Shown in pieces: positions 46,602 through 57,844 of a stretch of 64,000 nt of DNA (position 1 is its first letter; every line of letters begins with the position of its first letter). The DNA comes from Deltaproteobacteria bacterium (lineage in GTDB: Bacteria > Desulfobacterota > Binatia > HRBIN30 > JACQVA1), in assembly GCA_016178705.1 (NCBI GenBank), contig JACOST010000003.1:29607-93606 (forward strand). The letters are read 5' to 3'. The notes beneath the pieces are model-generated. The model was given only the letters and a program-made list of their open reading frames with translations. It had not been told where the DNA came from and made no database searches. Both the position numbers and the translations under genes were made by a program.

Positions 46602-46739
46602 CTAACGAAGTAGCCACCACGTCATCCAACTCAGCATGCCCCACAGCCCAACGCTCAGCCATACAGAAACCACTGCGCCGAGTAGTAACGGCACGCCCGG
46701 GCCGTTCCAGGTCCAAATTGTTCGCTCAGGCAGAAGCAC
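46602..46739 (-). CDS. 45-residue single-helix membrane protein
   Basis: A small gene with GTG 46739 preceded by GGAGGAGGGGG. It encodes a 45-residue peptide, VLLPERTIWTWNGPGVPLLL continuing to AVVSVWLSVGLWGM and MTWWLLR. It is Trp-rich with one hydrophobic helix. The start lies inside the end of the upstream gene (14-base overlap), so expression is coupled. Function unknown. Confidence 0.6.
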   Translation of the reverse strand: MLLPERTIWTWNGPGVPLLLGAVVSVWLSVGLWGMLSWMTWWLLR

Positions 46740-47133
46740 GTGCCACCCCCTCCTCCTCTCGCCGGGCTCTATGCTTACGCCCCCAGCGGGCAATCTCAGA
46801 GCGCAAGTAGTCGCTGTCAATTCCCAAGACTCCGCAGATGCTCTCAAAGGAAAAAATCCACGAAAGGTCGTGCGATCGGATCCACAAATCGGCTTCGCGA
46901 AATCGTCGCTGTTCATGAATCGTGCGGACGTCGATATAGGTCTGGTAGCAGCGCAGCGTCTCCTTCAGAATCGCCCACATGAGCCGCTGTACACCGTCGT
47001 CCAACTTCGCATCGTCAAAGCGCGACCGCGACTCGAGTGCGAAGCGGGAGATGCGACGTGATAGGAGACCGTGCGGCTGATGCGGTCTGAGTTCACGCAC
47101 TTTGGGAGAAGGGGCTGGTTCGCTGGACGTCAT
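46726..47133 (-). CDS. Hypothetical protein, helical and basic
   Basis: Protein of about 135 residues. The central block reads VQRLMWAILKETLRCYQTYI, then a polar helix and FSFESICGVLGIDSDYLRSEI near the end, then a basic KHRARREEEG tail. The pattern is shared with uncharacterised deltaproteobacterial proteins (memory, not search). AAGGAG lies eight bases before ATG 47133, so that start is preferred over ATG 47139. It precedes the small membrane-protein gene on the same transcript. Confidence 0.55.
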   Translation of the reverse strand: MTSSEPAPSPKVRELRPHQPHGLLSRRISRFALESRSRFDDAKLDDGVQRLMWAILKETLRCYQTYIDVRTIHEQRRFREADLWIRSHDLSWIFSFESICGVLGIDSDYLRSEIARWGRKHRARREEEGVARASA

Positions 47134-47193
47134 GCGCATTACTCCTTGACGGACAACAGTGAAGTTTGCTTGGGTGCCTGACTCCCTTGGCTC

Positions 47194-47218
47194 ATACTGA
47201 TGGGAAATATATCCCATA
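47194..47218. promoter_or_regulatory. ATGGGA-N6-TCCCAT dyad at the FG-GAP gene start
   Basis: ATGGGA and TCCCAT form a six-base dyad around AATATA, with the gene's ATG at 47200 in the left arm. It lies in the 66-base divergent region. It may be an operator or translational hairpin; the evidence is only the symmetry. Confidence 0.25.
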
Positions 47219-48549
47219 AATTTAGGCTACACAACCCACGGCCTGCCTTTTTCTTTGCAGCCGCCGTCGGCCTTACCATCTCACAAGCGGCGCTCGGGGG
47301 CGCCACCATCGACTTCGAGCGAAGCCTCACCGTGGGGACAGAGCCCGTCGCTTTGGTGGTCGCTGACTTCAACAACGATGACAACCCAGACCTTGCCGTC
47401 GCCAATTCGGGCGACGATACGGTGTCCGTGATCCTGAGTCTGGGTGGCGGTGGCACGTCACGTTCCTACCCAGTTGGCCGCACGCCGATGGCACTCGCTG
47501 TGGGTGATGTTGACGGAGACGGGGCACTAGATCTCTTGGTGGCCAACATGGGCGACGCGAGTGTGACCATCTTGGCGGGCTCGCGCAGCGGCCAATTCAC
47601 CACCAAGTCAACACTCCCGATTCTCAGCGGTGTCCGGGCGTTGTCTCTTGCCGACATCGACCGCGACGGTCGATTGGACCTCGCGGCCTCCGACGGAAAC
47701 CGTGCGGTGTCGATTCTTCGGGGCCAGGCGGCATTCCAATTCTCCACTGCGAGTGTGCTCACCGCTGGACGGGGACCCAGCGCCTTGACGTTCTGCGATC
47801 TCGACCGTGACGGCTTCTACGATCTTGTCGTGGCGAACAATCTGGGTGGTAGCGTCTCGATCTTCCGTGGCAACCCCGACGGGACGTTCCTGCCACCGAC
47901 CGAGCTGTCGGTAGGATCGTTTCCGTCGTCTGTGATTGTCACCGACGCCACCAACGATCGGCGACCCGACGTTGTGGTCACCAACGAGTTGACCGACGAG
48001 GTTGTCATCCTCCCTGGCAATCTTGACGGCACCTTCGGCGAGCCGATCGTCATCGGCACCGCCGGCGTACCAGAGCATGCGGTGGTGCGTGACTTGAACG
48101 GCGACGGAATTGCCGATCTCATCGTCGCCAACAGCTTCGGCGACAGCGTCTCCGCCTATGCCGGTGTGGCAGACGGGACCTTCCCGAGTCGGATTGATTT
48201 TCCGGTCGGCACCACTCCATTCGACGTGGCCACCGCCGACCTCAACGGCGACGGTAAGCCAGACTTGGCCACCGCAAATCTCGATGAAGACACGGTGACC
48301 GTTCTGCTCAACACGACCGATTTCAGGGTACGACCCGGTGACACTGATAGTTCGGGCGTAGTGGACGCCCGCGATACAGACGCAACCGTCGAAGAACTCT
48401 TCGACGGCGACGGCGACAGTTTACTCGATGGCGCCGGCGGTTCGTTTCCTTCCGGCGCGGGCGTTGACGCGAACGGCGACAAACGGATTCGAGTGAGCGA
48501 CGTAACGGCGGGACTACAAGCCCGCGCGGGTACGTTGCGTTTCAGGTAG
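47200..48549 (+). CDS. Secreted FG-GAP/VCBS repeat beta-propeller protein with dockerin-like end
   Basis: Exported protein of 449 residues with a signal peptide ending near ALGGA. Seven or so repeats each carry an Asp-rich calcium loop: VVADFNNDDNPDLAVANSGD, DVDGDGALDLLVANMGD, DIDRDGRLDLAASDGN, ending DLNGDGKPDLATANLD. These form an integrin-like beta-propeller. The C-terminus has dockerin/EF-hand-like loops DTDSSGVVDARD and DANGDKRIRVSD. The function is probably surface or matrix binding. It ends convergent with the ribosomal operon. Confidence 0.88.
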   Translation: MGNISHKFRLHNPRPAFFFAAAVGLTISQAALGGATIDFERSLTVGTEPVALVVADFNNDDNPDLAVANSGDDTVSVILSLGGGGTSRSYPVGRTPMALAVGDVDGDGALDLLVANMGDASVTILAGSRSGQFTTKSTLPILSGVRALSLADIDRDGRLDLAASDGNRAVSILRGQAAFQFSTASVLTAGRGPSALTFCDLDRDGFYDLVVANNLGGSVSIFRGNPDGTFLPPTELSVGSFPSSVIVTDATNDRRPDVVVTNELTDEVVILPGNLDGTFGEPIVIGTAGVPEHAVVRDLNGDGIADLIVANSFGDSVSAYAGVADGTFPSRIDFPVGTTPFDVATADLNGDGKPDLATANLDEDTVTVLLNTTDFRVRPGDTDSSGVVDARDTDATVEELFDGDGDSLLDGAGGSFPSGAGVDANGDKRIRVSDVTAGLQARAGTLRFR

Positions 48550-48614
48550 GCTTAGGAAGGGACCAGGGCGGAGTGACGCCAAGCCATCCCACCGACATTC
48601 GCCCAGGAACAACA

Positions 48615-48644
48615 CAGGCCCGGACCACATCCTGGCCGGGCCTG
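48615..48644 (-). terminator. Hairpin after rplQ
   Basis: CAGGCCCGG at 48615-48623 pairs with CCGGGCCTG at 48636-48644, with further CCA/TGG pairing in the loop. It lies just beyond the rplQ stop, between convergent genes. It is likely the terminator of the ribosomal operon, although the T-run is poor. Confidence 0.6.
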
Positions 48645-48665
48645 CGAGATACAAACATACGTGCG

Positions 48666-49100
48666 CTACTGCGCAGCAGCCTTCTTCTCTTGGACGCGCT
48701 GCCGGCGGGCACGTTTCCGTTCCGCCTCGGTCTTGCCGACCTCGCTCCGCTCTGTCAGCTCGACAACCGACATGGCGGCGGCGTCGCCGCGGCGCACGCC
48801 GAGCTTGATCACACGCGTATAGCCACCGGGACGATCACGAAACCGCGGCGCGATGTCGTCGAAGAGTTTCTTAACGACCGAAGCGCTGCGCACGAAGGCG
48901 AGTGCCTGCCGGCGGGCATGCAGCGTGCCGCGCTTGCCCAGCGTCACGATGCGGTCGGCAAAGGAGCGCAGCTCCTTCGCTTTGGCGTCGGTAGTCCGCA
49001 CGCTCTCGTGTTCGAGGAGCGAAGTGACCAGGTTGCGGAAGAGCGCCTTGCGGTGCGCGCTCGTCCGATTGAGTTTCCGTCCAGACTTTAGATGTCGCAT
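48666..49100 (-). CDS. rplQ: 50S ribosomal protein L17
   Basis: Large-subunit protein of 144 residues, last gene of the alpha operon. [20 protein letters not shown] and [20 protein letters not shown] are diagnostic. The C-terminus has an Arg/Lys/Ala-rich tail somewhat longer than E. coli's. It follows rpoA by 45 bases. Confidence 0.96.
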   Translation of the reverse strand: MRHLKSGRKLNRTSAHRKALFRNLVTSLLEHESVRTTDAKAKELRSFADRIVTLGKRGTLHARRQALAFVRSASVVKKLFDDIAPRFRDRPGGYTRVIKLGVRRGDAAAMSVVELTERSEVGKTEAERKRARRQRVQEKKAAAQ

Positions 49101-49145
49101 GGCTTCTTCGGGCTCCTGCCGCCAGCCTGTCGCCGGCGGCGGGGA

Positions 49146-50168
<1,023 letters not shown>

Positions 50169-50223
50169 TGATTCCTCCGCAACGGTTCCCAGTATCGATC
50201 GAATCCAATCGAGCCTGGTCCAT

Positions 50224-50850
50224 TTACTTCGAATAGAGCTCCACCACGAGCTTCTCGTTGATGGGCATGGTCAAGTCTGCCCGTGTCGGCAGCGCCTTCA
50301 CTCGACCGGTGAATGCTTCGCGTTGGACTTCGAGCCAGTCGGGAGTGCCGCGTCGTTCGGCCTGCGCCAACGCCTCCTGAATACGCACGACCACGCGGCT
50401 GGCCTCGCGTACGCTGACCACCTGACCCGGCTTGAGCAAGAACGAAGGGATGTTGACCGTCCGCCCGTCAACAGCGAAGTGGCCATGACGCACGAGCTGG
50501 CGAGCCTCGGCGCGCGAGGTCGCGAATCCCATTCGATAGATCATATTGTCGAGCCGACGTTCGAGCAGCAACAACAACTGCTCGCCGGTGATGCCACGCG
50601 CGCGCTCCGCCATCTCGAAATAGCGTCGGAACTGGCGTTCGAGTAAGCCGTACATGCGCTTGACCTTCTGCTTCTCGCGCAACTGCACGGCATACTCGGA
50701 GAAGCGCACCCGTCCTTGCCCGTGATCCCCGGGCGGATAGTTCCGCCGCTCGATGGCGCACTTGTCGGTGTAGCAACGCTCGCCCTTGAGGAACAGCTTC
50801 AAACCCTCACGGCGACAGAGTCGACAGACAGAATCGGTATAACGAGCCAC
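50224..50850 (-). CDS. rpsD: 30S ribosomal protein S4
   Basis: Small-subunit assembly protein of 208 residues and probable regulator of the operon. It keeps a zinc-type N-terminus ([31 protein letters not shown]) with four Cys. GTG 50850 with AGGAGA upstream is the start; the longer frame above it is not coding. The S4 RNA-binding domain is around [20 protein letters not shown]. Confidence 0.96.
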   Translation of the reverse strand: MARYTDSVCRLCRREGLKLFLKGERCYTDKCAIERRNYPPGDHGQGRVRFSEYAVQLREKQKVKRMYGLLERQFRRYFEMAERARGITGEQLLLLLERRLDNMIYRMGFATSRAEARQLVRHGHFAVDGRTVNIPSFLLKPGQVVSVREASRVVVRIQEALAQAERRGTPDWLEVQREAFTGRVKALPTRADLTMPINEKLVVELYSK

Positions 50851-50864
50851 AGCGCTCTCCTGAC

Positions 50865-51299
50865 TTACACGCGCCGCCGCTTCGGTGGGCGGCAGCCGTT
50901 GTGCGGAATGGGGGTCACATCTTTGATGATCGAGATCGCGAAACCGGAGGCCTGCAATGCGCGCAGGGCCGACTCGCGACCGGCGCCCGGGCCTTTCACA
51001 AACACCTGCACTGACCGCACGCCTAGTTCCATCGCCTTCTTCGCCGCCGCCTCCGCCGCGAGCTGCGCCGCGAACGGGGTTCCCTTGCGAGAGCCCTTCA
51101 GCCCCACGGAACCGGCACTGGCCCACGCGACGACTCCGCCGGTCGGATCGGTGATGGTGACGACGGTGTTGTTGAAGGTCGAATGAATGTGCGCCACGCC
51201 TTCGCTCACGATGCGCTTGGTCTTCTTGCGCTTCGGAGCGGCCGTGGCCGCTTTGTCCGGCGCTTTCGCCTTCTCGGTTGTTGCTTCGTCTTTCGCCAT
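50865..51299 (-). CDS. rpsK: 30S ribosomal protein S11
   Basis: 144 residues. [20 protein letters not shown] and [20 protein letters not shown] are characteristic; it ends PPKRRRV. The N-terminal ~17 residues are a Lys/Ala-rich extension. It lies between rpsM and rpsD. Confidence 0.97.
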   Translation of the reverse strand: MAKDEATTEKAKAPDKAATAAPKRKKTKRIVSEGVAHIHSTFNNTVVTITDPTGGVVAWASAGSVGLKGSRKGTPFAAQLAAEAAAKKAMELGVRSVQVFVKGPGAGRESALRALQASGFAISIIKDVTPIPHNGCRPPKRRRV

Positions 51300-51317
51300 G
51301 AGTCCTCTCAGTCCGAC

Positions 51318-51698
51318 TTACTTCGCCGGCGGGGCTTTCTTGCCCGCGATGGTGCGGCGCGGTCCCTTGCGCGTCCGAGCGTTGGTGTGGGTCCGCTGCC
51401 CGCGCACCGGCAAGTTGCGCCGATGCCGTAACCCACGGTAGCTGCCCATGTCCATAAACCGCTTGATGCTCATCGCGATCTCGCGCCGGAGATCGCCCTC
51501 GACCTTGAAGCTTTGGTCGATGACCTGGCGGATGCGCACGATCTCGTCGTCATTGAGAGCGTCGCTCTTCGTGTTCGGATCGATCTTCGCCTGTCCAAGA
51601 ATTTTGTTGGACGCGGATCGGCCGATCCCGAAGATGTAAGTCAGCGCCACTTCCATGCGCTTGTTGCGGGGCAGATCCACCCCTGCGATTCGTGCCAT
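51318..51698 (-). CDS. rpsM: 30S ribosomal protein S13
   Basis: 126 residues. [20 protein letters not shown] and [20 protein letters not shown] are diagnostic; the basic tail contacts tRNA at the P site. First ribosomal protein gene after rpmJ. Confidence 0.97.
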   Translation of the reverse strand: MARIAGVDLPRNKRMEVALTYIFGIGRSASNKILGQAKIDPNTKSDALNDDEIVRIRQVIDQSFKVEGDLRREIAMSIKRFMDMGSYRGLRHRRNLPVRGQRTHTNARTRKGPRRTIAGKKAPPAK

Positions 51699-51710
51699 GT
51701 TGTGCCTCTC

Positions 51711-51824
51711 TTAGCCCTGGCGCTGCTTGTGGCGCGCGTTACTGCACAGAATGCGCACGACGCCCTGCCGGCGCACCACTTTGCAATTCTTGCAAATCTT
51801 CTTCACTGATGCTCGTACCTTCAC
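51711..51824 (-). CDS. rpmJ: 50S ribosomal protein L36
   Basis: 37 residues, found by reading the strand between map and rpsM. GTG 51824 starts [20 protein letters not shown], and it ends [15 protein letters not shown]. Zinc ligands (CxxC ... C ... H) are present. It follows map by 20 bases, with no infA in between. Confidence 0.95.
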   Translation of the reverse strand: MKVRASVKKICKNCKVVRRQGVVRILCSNARHKQRQG

Positions 51825-51844
51825 GACTGACTCCAATCTCCGAC

Positions 51845-52606
51845 TCACATCTCGCTGAGCACGTAGGGACCCTTGTCGGTCACGGCCACTGAGTGCTCGA
51901 AGTGCGCCGAGCGCTGGCCATCCACGGTCACCGCCGTCCAGCCGTCGTCCTTGATCATCACGTCGGCGACTCCGGCGTTCACCATCGGTTCGATCGCGAG
52001 CACCATCCCCGCGCGCAGCCGCACGCCGCGGTCGCGGAGACCGAAGTTGGGGACTTGCGGATCTTCGTGCAACCGTTTCCCAATCCCGTGACCCACGAAG
52101 TCACGCACCACCGAGTAGCCTTCGCGCTCGGCGTGCTCCTGAATGGCCGCGGAAATATCGCCGATGCGCTTACCGACGCAGACCTCTTGAATGCCGGCCT
52201 GCAGCGATTCGCTGGTGACGCGCATCAAGCGTTCGTCCGCCGTCGTCACGGCGCCCACGGGGACCGTCATCGCCGCATCGCCGAAGTACCCCTCGTAGCA
52301 AACCCCGAAGTCGAGGCCAACGATGTCGCCCGCTTGTAGGGCGCGATCGTCGGAAGGAATGCCGTGCACCACCTCCTCGTTGATCGAGATGCAGACACTG
52401 CGCGGATACACGCGTCCGGCAACCTCGTAGCCCTTGAAGGCGGGGCGCGCCTTGTGCTTACGCGTCATTTCCTCGGCCACGGCATCGAGCGCTCCAGTGG
52501 TCACACCCGGGCGCACGCGCGCTCGCAGTTCCGCCAACACTTCAGCGACGATGACGTTGGCATGACGCATCAGCTCGATCTCTTCGCGGGACTTCAGCAT
52601 GATCAT
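51845..52606 (-). CDS. map: Methionine aminopeptidase, type I
   Basis: Metalloprotease of 253 residues that removes the initiator methionine. Ligands are in [20 protein letters not shown], in [20 protein letters not shown] and in [11 protein letters not shown]. The start overlaps the adk stop by four bases. It lies between adk and rpmJ. Confidence 0.97.
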   Translation of the reverse strand: MIMLKSREEIELMRHANVIVAEVLAELRARVRPGVTTGALDAVAEEMTRKHKARPAFKGYEVAGRVYPRSVCISINEEVVHGIPSDDRALQAGDIVGLDFGVCYEGYFGDAAMTVPVGAVTTADERLMRVTSESLQAGIQEVCVGKRIGDISAAIQEHAEREGYSVVRDFVGHGIGKRLHEDPQVPNFGLRDRGVRLRAGMVLAIEPMVNAGVADVMIKDDGWTAVTVDGQRSAHFEHSVAVTDKGPYVLSEM

Positions 52607-53256
52607 TGCGGTGCCGGAATCCGAGTGAGAATGCGATCCAACACTTGCTCGCTGCTGCCGACACCATCAACTTCACGCAGCAGGCTGCGCGTGCGGTAGT
52701 AAGCCAACAACGGCTCGGTTTCCCGTTGGAAGACATCGAGACGGGCAACGATGGTGTCTTCCTGATCGTCATCACGTTGATACAGTTCGCCGTTGCACTT
52801 GTTGCACAAGCCGGTGTTGACGGGCGGATTGAAAATGATGTGGTACATGGCGCCGCATTCGCGACACGTCCGCCGTCCGCTGAGCCGTTTGATGATCTCT
52901 TCGCGCGGGACGATGAGGCTGATGACGTGATCGACCTGCTTCGCCACGCTGGCGAGCATCGGCGCCAGCGCCTCAGCCTGGGCGACGTTGCGAGGAAAGC
53001 CATCGAGGATGAACCCCGGCTGGCAATCCGCTTCGCGCACGCGTTCCTCGATGATGCTCACCACCAAAGGGTTGGGCACCAACTCGCCGCGATCCATGTA
53101 CCGCTTAGCTTGCAATCCTGTCTCCGTCTTCCGTTTCACCGCAGCGCGCAGCAAGTCTCCAGAGGAAATGTGGGGCAGCTGAAATCGCTCCTGGAGCAGC
53201 TTCGCTTGGGTCCCCTTCCCGACACCCGGAGGGCCGATGAGAATCACCTGCACCAC
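52603..53256 (-). CDS. adk: Adenylate kinase
   Basis: Converts ATP + AMP to 2 ADP; 217 residues. P-loop GPPGVGKGTQAK, AMP-binding and FPRNVAQA are present. The LID carries a zinc Cys4 set (CRECGAMYH and CNKC). It lies between secY and map. Confidence 0.97.
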   Translation of the reverse strand: MVQVILIGPPGVGKGTQAKLLQERFQLPHISSGDLLRAAVKRKTETGLQAKRYMDRGELVPNPLVVSIIEERVREADCQPGFILDGFPRNVAQAEALAPMLASVAKQVDHVISLIVPREEIIKRLSGRRTCRECGAMYHIIFNPPVNTGLCNKCNGELYQRDDDQEDTIVARLDVFQRETEPLLAYYRTRSLLREVDGVGSSEQVLDRILTRIPAPQ

Positions 53257-53274
53257 GCCGCCTCAACCGCCGCG

Positions 53275-54591
53275 TTACCGACGCCCCCGCAGCCGGCCGC
53301 CGCGCATGAAGCCTTGGTAACTCCGCGTGAGCAGATGGGTCTCCATTTGTGCAACCGTGTCGAGGGCGACGCCGACGACGATCATCAGCGCGGTCCCGCC
53401 GAAATAGAAGGGTACATTGAGTCGCTGCACTAGGATCGTCGGCAGCACACACACCGCGGCGACGTACATGGCTCCGCCCAGCGTGATGCGCACCAGAACA
53501 CGATCAATGTACTCCGCGGTGCGTGGACCGGGACGAATGCCCGGAATGTATCCGCCAAACTTCTTCATGTTCTCAGCGACGTCGCTGGTGTTGAACGTCA
53601 CCGCCGTATAAAAGTAACAGAAGAAGACAATCAGCCCGATATACACGAGTTCGTAGAACCACCCGCCGGGCCGCAAATACTCCGCCGCAGTCTGCGCCCA
53701 GGGCGTCTCCAGGAACCCCGCGATGGTCGCAGGAAACACTAGCAACGACGAGGCGAAGATGGGCGGAATCACGCCAGAGGTGTTCACTTTGAGCGGCAAG
53801 TGCGAACTCTGGCCACCATACATGCGGCGACCGACTACGCGCTTGGCGTATTGGACGGGAATCCGCCGCTGGCCGCGTTCACACAGAATGATGAACGCCA
53901 CCACCGCCACCATGATGAGGACCAAGAAGAGCATCAAGAAGATACTGAGTTCGCCCTCGCGAAGAAACTCCAACGTGGTAGCGGTCGCCGACGGTAGCGC
54001 TGACACAATCCCCGCAAAAATGATCAACGAGATGCCGTTGCCGATGCCGCGCTCGGAAATCTGCTCGCCCAGCCACATAATGAACGCGGTGCCCGAGCTG
54101 AGTGTGATGACCGTCATCAACCGGAAGCTCCATCCCGGATGGAACACCACCGCGCCCACACCACCCGGAGCCTCCAGCTTCTCGAGGCCGATACTGATGA
54201 ACAGGCTCTGAATCACCGACAGCACCACCGTGCCGTAGCGCGTGTACTGCGTGATTTTGCGGCGACCGACTTCGCCCTCTTTGGACAACCGTTCGAGAAA
54301 TGGCACCACGACGGTCAGCAGTTGCAGAATAATCGACGCGCTGATGTACGGCATGATGCCGAGCGCAAAGATAGAGAACTGCTCCAAAGCGCCGCCCGAA
54401 AGTAGATTGACGAAGCCGAAGACCGTATTGCGCTGCGCGGCGAAGAACGCCGCCATCGCCTGGCCATCGATGCCCGGCGTCGGGATGGCCACGCCGAGCC
54501 GATAGACAGCCAACATCCCGAAGGTGAACAGCAGCCGCTTGCGCAGCTCTGGAATCTTCGAGGCGCTTTGGAAACCTTCAAGCACCGGCAA
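53275..54591 (-). CDS. secY: Preprotein translocase subunit SecY
   Basis: Channel subunit of the Sec translocon, 438 residues, ten membrane segments. [20 protein letters not shown] begins it; the cytoplasmic loop regions [20 protein letters not shown] and the end [11 protein letters not shown] are typical. The start overlaps the rplO end by 14 bases. Inner-membrane. Confidence 0.97.
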   Translation of the reverse strand: MPVLEGFQSASKIPELRKRLLFTFGMLAVYRLGVAIPTPGIDGQAMAAFFAAQRNTVFGFVNLLSGGALEQFSIFALGIMPYISASIILQLLTVVVPFLERLSKEGEVGRRKITQYTRYGTVVLSVIQSLFISIGLEKLEAPGGVGAVVFHPGWSFRLMTVITLSSGTAFIMWLGEQISERGIGNGISLIIFAGIVSALPSATATTLEFLREGELSIFLMLFLVLIMVAVVAFIILCERGQRRIPVQYAKRVVGRRMYGGQSSHLPLKVNTSGVIPPIFASSLLVFPATIAGFLETPWAQTAAEYLRPGGWFYELVYIGLIVFFCYFYTAVTFNTSDVAENMKKFGGYIPGIRPGPRTAEYIDRVLVRITLGGAMYVAAVCVLPTILVQRLNVPFYFGGTALMIVVGVALDTVAQMETHLLTRSYQGFMRGGRLRGRR

Positions 54592-55027
54592 TGACCTCCA
54601 CTCGGCCGCCCGCGGCTTCGATCCGCTGTTTGGCGCTCTCGCTGAATTTGTGGGCGTGCACAGTGAGCGCCTTGGTCAACGATCCCTCACCCAACACCTT
54701 GACCGGGAGACCGCTGCGGACGACTCGCTGCGCAACGAGTTGCGCCGGATCGACCGTGGCGCCCGCCTCGAATCGGGCTTCGAGCGTCTCGAGATTCACG
54801 ATCTCGAACAGGTGACGACGTGGGCTGCGAAAGCCGTGCTTGGGCAAGCGGCGCTGCAACGGCATCTGCCCGCCTTCGTACCCCGGCGGCGTGTTACCGC
54901 CCGAGCGCGCGGCGCGACCTTTATGACCCTTGCCCGACGTCTTGCCATGCCCGGATCCGGGACCCCGTCCCACACGCTTCCGTTTCTTCGTGGCGCCAGG
55001 TGCGGGCGCGAGGTTGCTGAGATTCAT
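54578..55027 (-). CDS. rplO: 50S ribosomal protein L15
   Basis: 149 residues. [20 protein letters not shown] and the Gly-rich [20 protein letters not shown] stretch are diagnostic; [11 protein letters not shown] appears in the variant [17 protein letters not shown]. It starts one base after rpmD ends. Confidence 0.97.
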   Translation of the reverse strand: MNLSNLAPAPGATKKRKRVGRGPGSGHGKTSGKGHKGRAARSGGNTPPGYEGGQMPLQRRLPKHGFRSPRRHLFEIVNLETLEARFEAGATVDPAQLVAQRVVRSGLPVKVLGEGSLTKALTVHAHKFSESAKQRIEAAGGRVEVIAGA

Positions 55028-55213
55028 CTACGCCTCCACCTGCACCAGATGCTGCACCTTACGAATCATGCCGAGCACGCAATCGCTTTCACGCACAATA
55101 ACGGTGCGGCCCACTCGGGTGAGACCGAGTCCGCGCAATGTATCGCGCTGCCGCGTGTTCTGCCCGATCGGGCTGCGCCGCAGCGTCACCTTCAACATCC
55201 GCGCATCGGCCAT
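55028..55213 (-). CDS. rpmD: 50S ribosomal protein L30
   Basis: 61 residues. MLKVTLRRSPIGQNTRQRDT, then LRGLGLTRVGRTV and the MIRKVQHLVQVEA end are typical. The start is ATG 55213, overlapping the rpsE stop; the longer frame above is an artefact. Confidence 0.95.
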   Translation of the reverse strand: MADARMLKVTLRRSPIGQNTRQRDTLRGLGLTRVGRTVIVRESDCVLGMIRKVQHLVQVEA

Positions 55214-55214
55214 G

Positions 55215-55733
55215 CTACCCTCGAATCTCTTCCAGCGAGCGGCCGCGAGCCGCCGCGATCTCTTCCGGCAATCGCAACGCACGCAGCGCTTCCATCGTCG
55301 CCTTGACCATGTTGTGGGGGTTGTTCGAGCCCAGGCACTTGGTCAACACGTTGCGGATGCCGGCCAACTCCACGACCGCGCGCACGCCGCCACCGGCGAT
55401 CACGCCGGTCCCATCTGCGGCCGGGCGCAGCAGCACGTGGCCGGCGCCAAAGTGGCCCTGGATTTCGAAGGGAATGGTGCCGCCGATCAACGGGACCGTC
55501 AACAGCGTCTTCTTCGCGTGCTCGATGCCCTTGCGGATCGCTTCGGGCACTTCGTTCGCCTTGCCCAGACCATAGCCAACGTGGCCGTTGCCGTCGCCCA
55601 ACACGATCAGCGCGCTGAAGCTAAAGCGGCGTCCGCCCTTGACGACCTTGGCGACACGGTTGATGTGAACAACCTTCTCCTTCAGTTCCATCCCGTGCGC
55701 TTCGATGCGCTCACGTGCTCTGCCGAATGCCAT
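55215..55733 (-). CDS. rpsE: 30S ribosomal protein S5
   Basis: 172 residues. [36 protein letters not shown] sequence (here [20 protein letters not shown]), and [20 protein letters not shown] are diagnostic. Part of the decoding-centre floor. Confidence 0.97.
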   Translation of the reverse strand: MAFGRARERIEAHGMELKEKVVHINRVAKVVKGGRRFSFSALIVLGDGNGHVGYGLGKANEVPEAIRKGIEHAKKTLLTVPLIGGTIPFEIQGHFGAGHVLLRPAADGTGVIAGGGVRAVVELAGIRNVLTKCLGSNNPHNMVKATMEALRALRLPEEIAAARGRSLEEIRG

Positions 55734-55743
55734 CGTCGCTCCT

Positions 55744-56109
55744 TTAGAACTTCAGGCCCGCTTCGCGCGCGGCGTCGGCGAGGATCTTGATCCGGCCGTG
55801 ATAGAGAAATCCGTTGCGATCGAACACGACCTCATGGATGGCGCGCTCCTGACACAACCGCGCAATGAGCGCACCGACCTCTTTGGCCGCCTCGCCGTTA
55901 GCGGTCTTCGCCAGTTGCTCGCGCAGCGTCGGCGAGAGCGTCGAGGCCGCCACTAAGGTGCGGCCGGTCTCGTCGGAGATCACCTGGGCGTACACGTGCT
56001 TGTTGCTGCGATAGACCGACAGCCGCGGCCGCTGATCGGTGCCGCGCACGCGGCGTCGCACGCGGGTCTGTCGCCGCTGCCGCGCAATCCGTTTTTCGTT
56101 CCCTACCAT
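55744..56109 (-). CDS. rplR: 50S ribosomal protein L18
   Basis: 121 residues. [40 protein letters not shown], and the end [20 protein letters not shown] are typical. Binds 5S rRNA. Confidence 0.97.
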   Translation of the reverse strand: MVGNEKRIARQRRQTRVRRRVRGTDQRPRLSVYRSNKHVYAQVISDETGRTLVAASTLSPTLREQLAKTANGEAAKEVGALIARLCQERAIHEVVFDRNGFLYHGRIKILADAAREAGLKF

Positions 56110-56138
56110 GACGTGCCTCTCGCTCTCGGGCTACCGGC

Positions 56139-56687
56139 TCAGGCGCCGGCCGCACCGGCAGCTTTGCCGGCCTTACGACGAATTTTCTCGCCGGCGTACT
56201 TCACGCCCTTGCCCTTGTACGGTTCGGGCGGACGCAGCCCGCGCAAGCCCGCCGCCACTTCGCCTAACACTCGACGATCGCTGCTTTCCAGCGTGATGAG
56301 CGTCTGCTTCTCGATCTTCGCCTGTACACCCTGAGGCAATTGATAAACGATCGGATGGGAGAAACCGAGGCTCAACTGGATCGCGTTGCCCTTGACCTCG
56401 GCACGATAACCGACACCGACAATCTCCAGCGAGCGGGTGAAGCCGGTGCTCACCCCGGTGACCATGTTCGCCACCAACTTGCGTGTCAGGCCGTGCAACG
56501 ACCGCGCATTGCGCCCATCGCCTTCGCGGGTGACCCGGAGAGTGGCGCCGTCGTGTGCGAGCGCGATGCCGGCAGGCAACGTATGGCTCAGCTTACCCTT
56601 GGGCCCTTCGACTTTCACGTCGGCGCCGGTCACGTTCACCTGAACGCCACTGGGCACTGGAATAGCTAATCGGCCGATGCGTGACAT
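56139..56687 (-). CDS. rplF: 50S ribosomal protein L6
   Basis: 182 residues. MSRIGRLAIPVPSGVQVNVT starts it, with GPKGKLSHTLPAGI; the end RPPEPYKGKGVKYAGEKIRR is diagnostic. A short Ala/Gly tail follows. ATG 56687 is used; the open frame above is not coding. Confidence 0.97.
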   Translation of the reverse strand: MSRIGRLAIPVPSGVQVNVTGADVKVEGPKGKLSHTLPAGIALAHDGATLRVTREGDGRNARSLHGLTRKLVANMVTGVSTGFTRSLEIVGVGYRAEVKGNAIQLSLGFSHPIVYQLPQGVQAKIEKQTLITLESSDRRVLGEVAAGLRGLRPPEPYKGKGVKYAGEKIRRKAGKAAGAAGA

Positions 56688-56694
56688 ACGCGTC

Positions 56695-57093
56695 CTACCA
56701 AACCGAACACAACACCTCGCCGCCGAGGCCTCGCTTGGTCGCTTCGCGATCAACCAAGACCCCAGCCGACGTGGACAGAATGCTGATGCCGAGCCCCGCG
56801 CGCACCGACGGGATCGCCCGCGTGCCGACGTAGGTCCGCAAGCTGGGGCGGCTGATCCGCTTGATGCCCGTGATCACCGGGCGGTTCTTGCCGTCGTATT
56901 TCAGCGAGACCCGCAGCACCTTGCGATCCCCCTGTTCGACGACGCTGAAGTCCGACAGGTAGCCTTCGTGCACAATCACTCCGACAATGCGCTCTTTGAT
57001 GCGGGACCATGGCACATCGACTTGCGTCTTGCGTGCCCGGCCGCCGTTGCGCAAGCGTGTCAGGAGGTCCGCGATCGGATCTGTCATACCCAT
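56695..57093 (-). CDS. rpsH: 30S ribosomal protein S8
   Basis: 132 residues. MTDPIADLLTRLRNGGRARK, EGYLSDFSVVEQGDRKVLRV, and the end ATKRGLGGEVLCSVW are diagnostic. ATG 57093 is preferred because AGGTG precedes it; ATG 57087 is close. Confidence 0.95.
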   Translation of the reverse strand: MGMTDPIADLLTRLRNGGRARKTQVDVPWSRIKERIVGVIVHEGYLSDFSVVEQGDRKVLRVSLKYDGKNRPVITGIKRISRPSLRTYVGTRAIPSVRAGLGISILSTSAGVLVDREATKRGLGGEVLCSVW

Positions 57094-57101
57094 GATAGCA
57101 C

Positions 57102-57287
57102 CTACCAACTGGCCTTGGTCAGTCCGGGAATTTGGCCGCGGCGCGCGAGGTCGCGCAAGCACAGGCGGCACATCTGAAAGCGGCGATAGTACGCCCGCGG
57201 CCGTCCGCACAGCGGACAGCGGTTGTACGCCCGAACTTTGAACTTGGGCTGGCGTTGTGCCTTCACGCGCAGGCAGGTCTTTGCCAC
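57102..57287 (-). CDS. rpsN: 30S ribosomal protein S14, zinc-type
   Basis: 61 residues. [20 protein letters not shown] is the four-cysteine zinc ribbon of the short (type Z) S14. It ends [14 protein letters not shown]. Zinc-dependent form, so zinc supply matters for this ribosome. Confidence 0.97.
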   Translation of the reverse strand: MAKTCLRVKAQRQPKFKVRAYNRCPLCGRPRAYYRRFQMCRLCLRDLARRGQIPGLTKASW

Positions 57288-57296
57288 ACGATCCTC

Positions 57297-57839
57297 CTAG
57301 CTCTTAAAGGGCATCCCCAACGCCTTGAGCAGCGCCCTGCCCTCGGCATCGGTTCGCGCGGTAGTCACGATGCACACCGTCATGCCGCGCACCTTGTCGA
57401 TCTTATCCAAATTGATTTCCGGGAAAATGATCTGCTCACGAATCCCGAGCGCGTAGTTGCCGCGCCCGTCGAACGCCTTGTCCGACACGCCGCGGAAATC
57501 GCGCACGCGCGGGAGCGCCACATTCACCAAGCGATCGAAGAACTCGTACATCCGATCGCCGCGCAGCGTCACCATGGCCCCGATCGGCTGGTTCTCGCGC
57601 AACTTGAAGTTGGCGATCGCTTTGCGCGACTTGGTCACCACCGGCTTTTGCCCGGCGATGGCGGTGAGTTCCTCGACCGCGGCGTCCAGCACCTTGACGT
57701 TCTGCAGCGCCTCGCCCAAGCCCATGTTGATGGTGATCTTCTCCAGCTTTGGGACCTGCTGGACGTTGCGGTAGCCGAGATCCTTGACCAAGCTCGGCAG
57801 CAGTTCGCGGGTATAGCGCTCTTTGAGTCGTGTCGGCAC
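57297..57839 (-). CDS. rplE: 50S ribosomal protein L5
   Basis: 180 residues. [20 protein letters not shown] and [20 protein letters not shown] are diagnostic; [19 protein letters not shown] follows. Contacts 5S rRNA. Confidence 0.97.
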   Translation of the reverse strand: MPTRLKERYTRELLPSLVKDLGYRNVQQVPKLEKITINMGLGEALQNVKVLDAAVEELTAIAGQKPVVTKSRKAIANFKLRENQPIGAMVTLRGDRMYEFFDRLVNVALPRVRDFRGVSDKAFDGRGNYALGIREQIIFPEINLDKIDKVRGMTVCIVTTARTDAEGRALLKALGMPFKS

Positions 57840-57844
57840 GGCGT

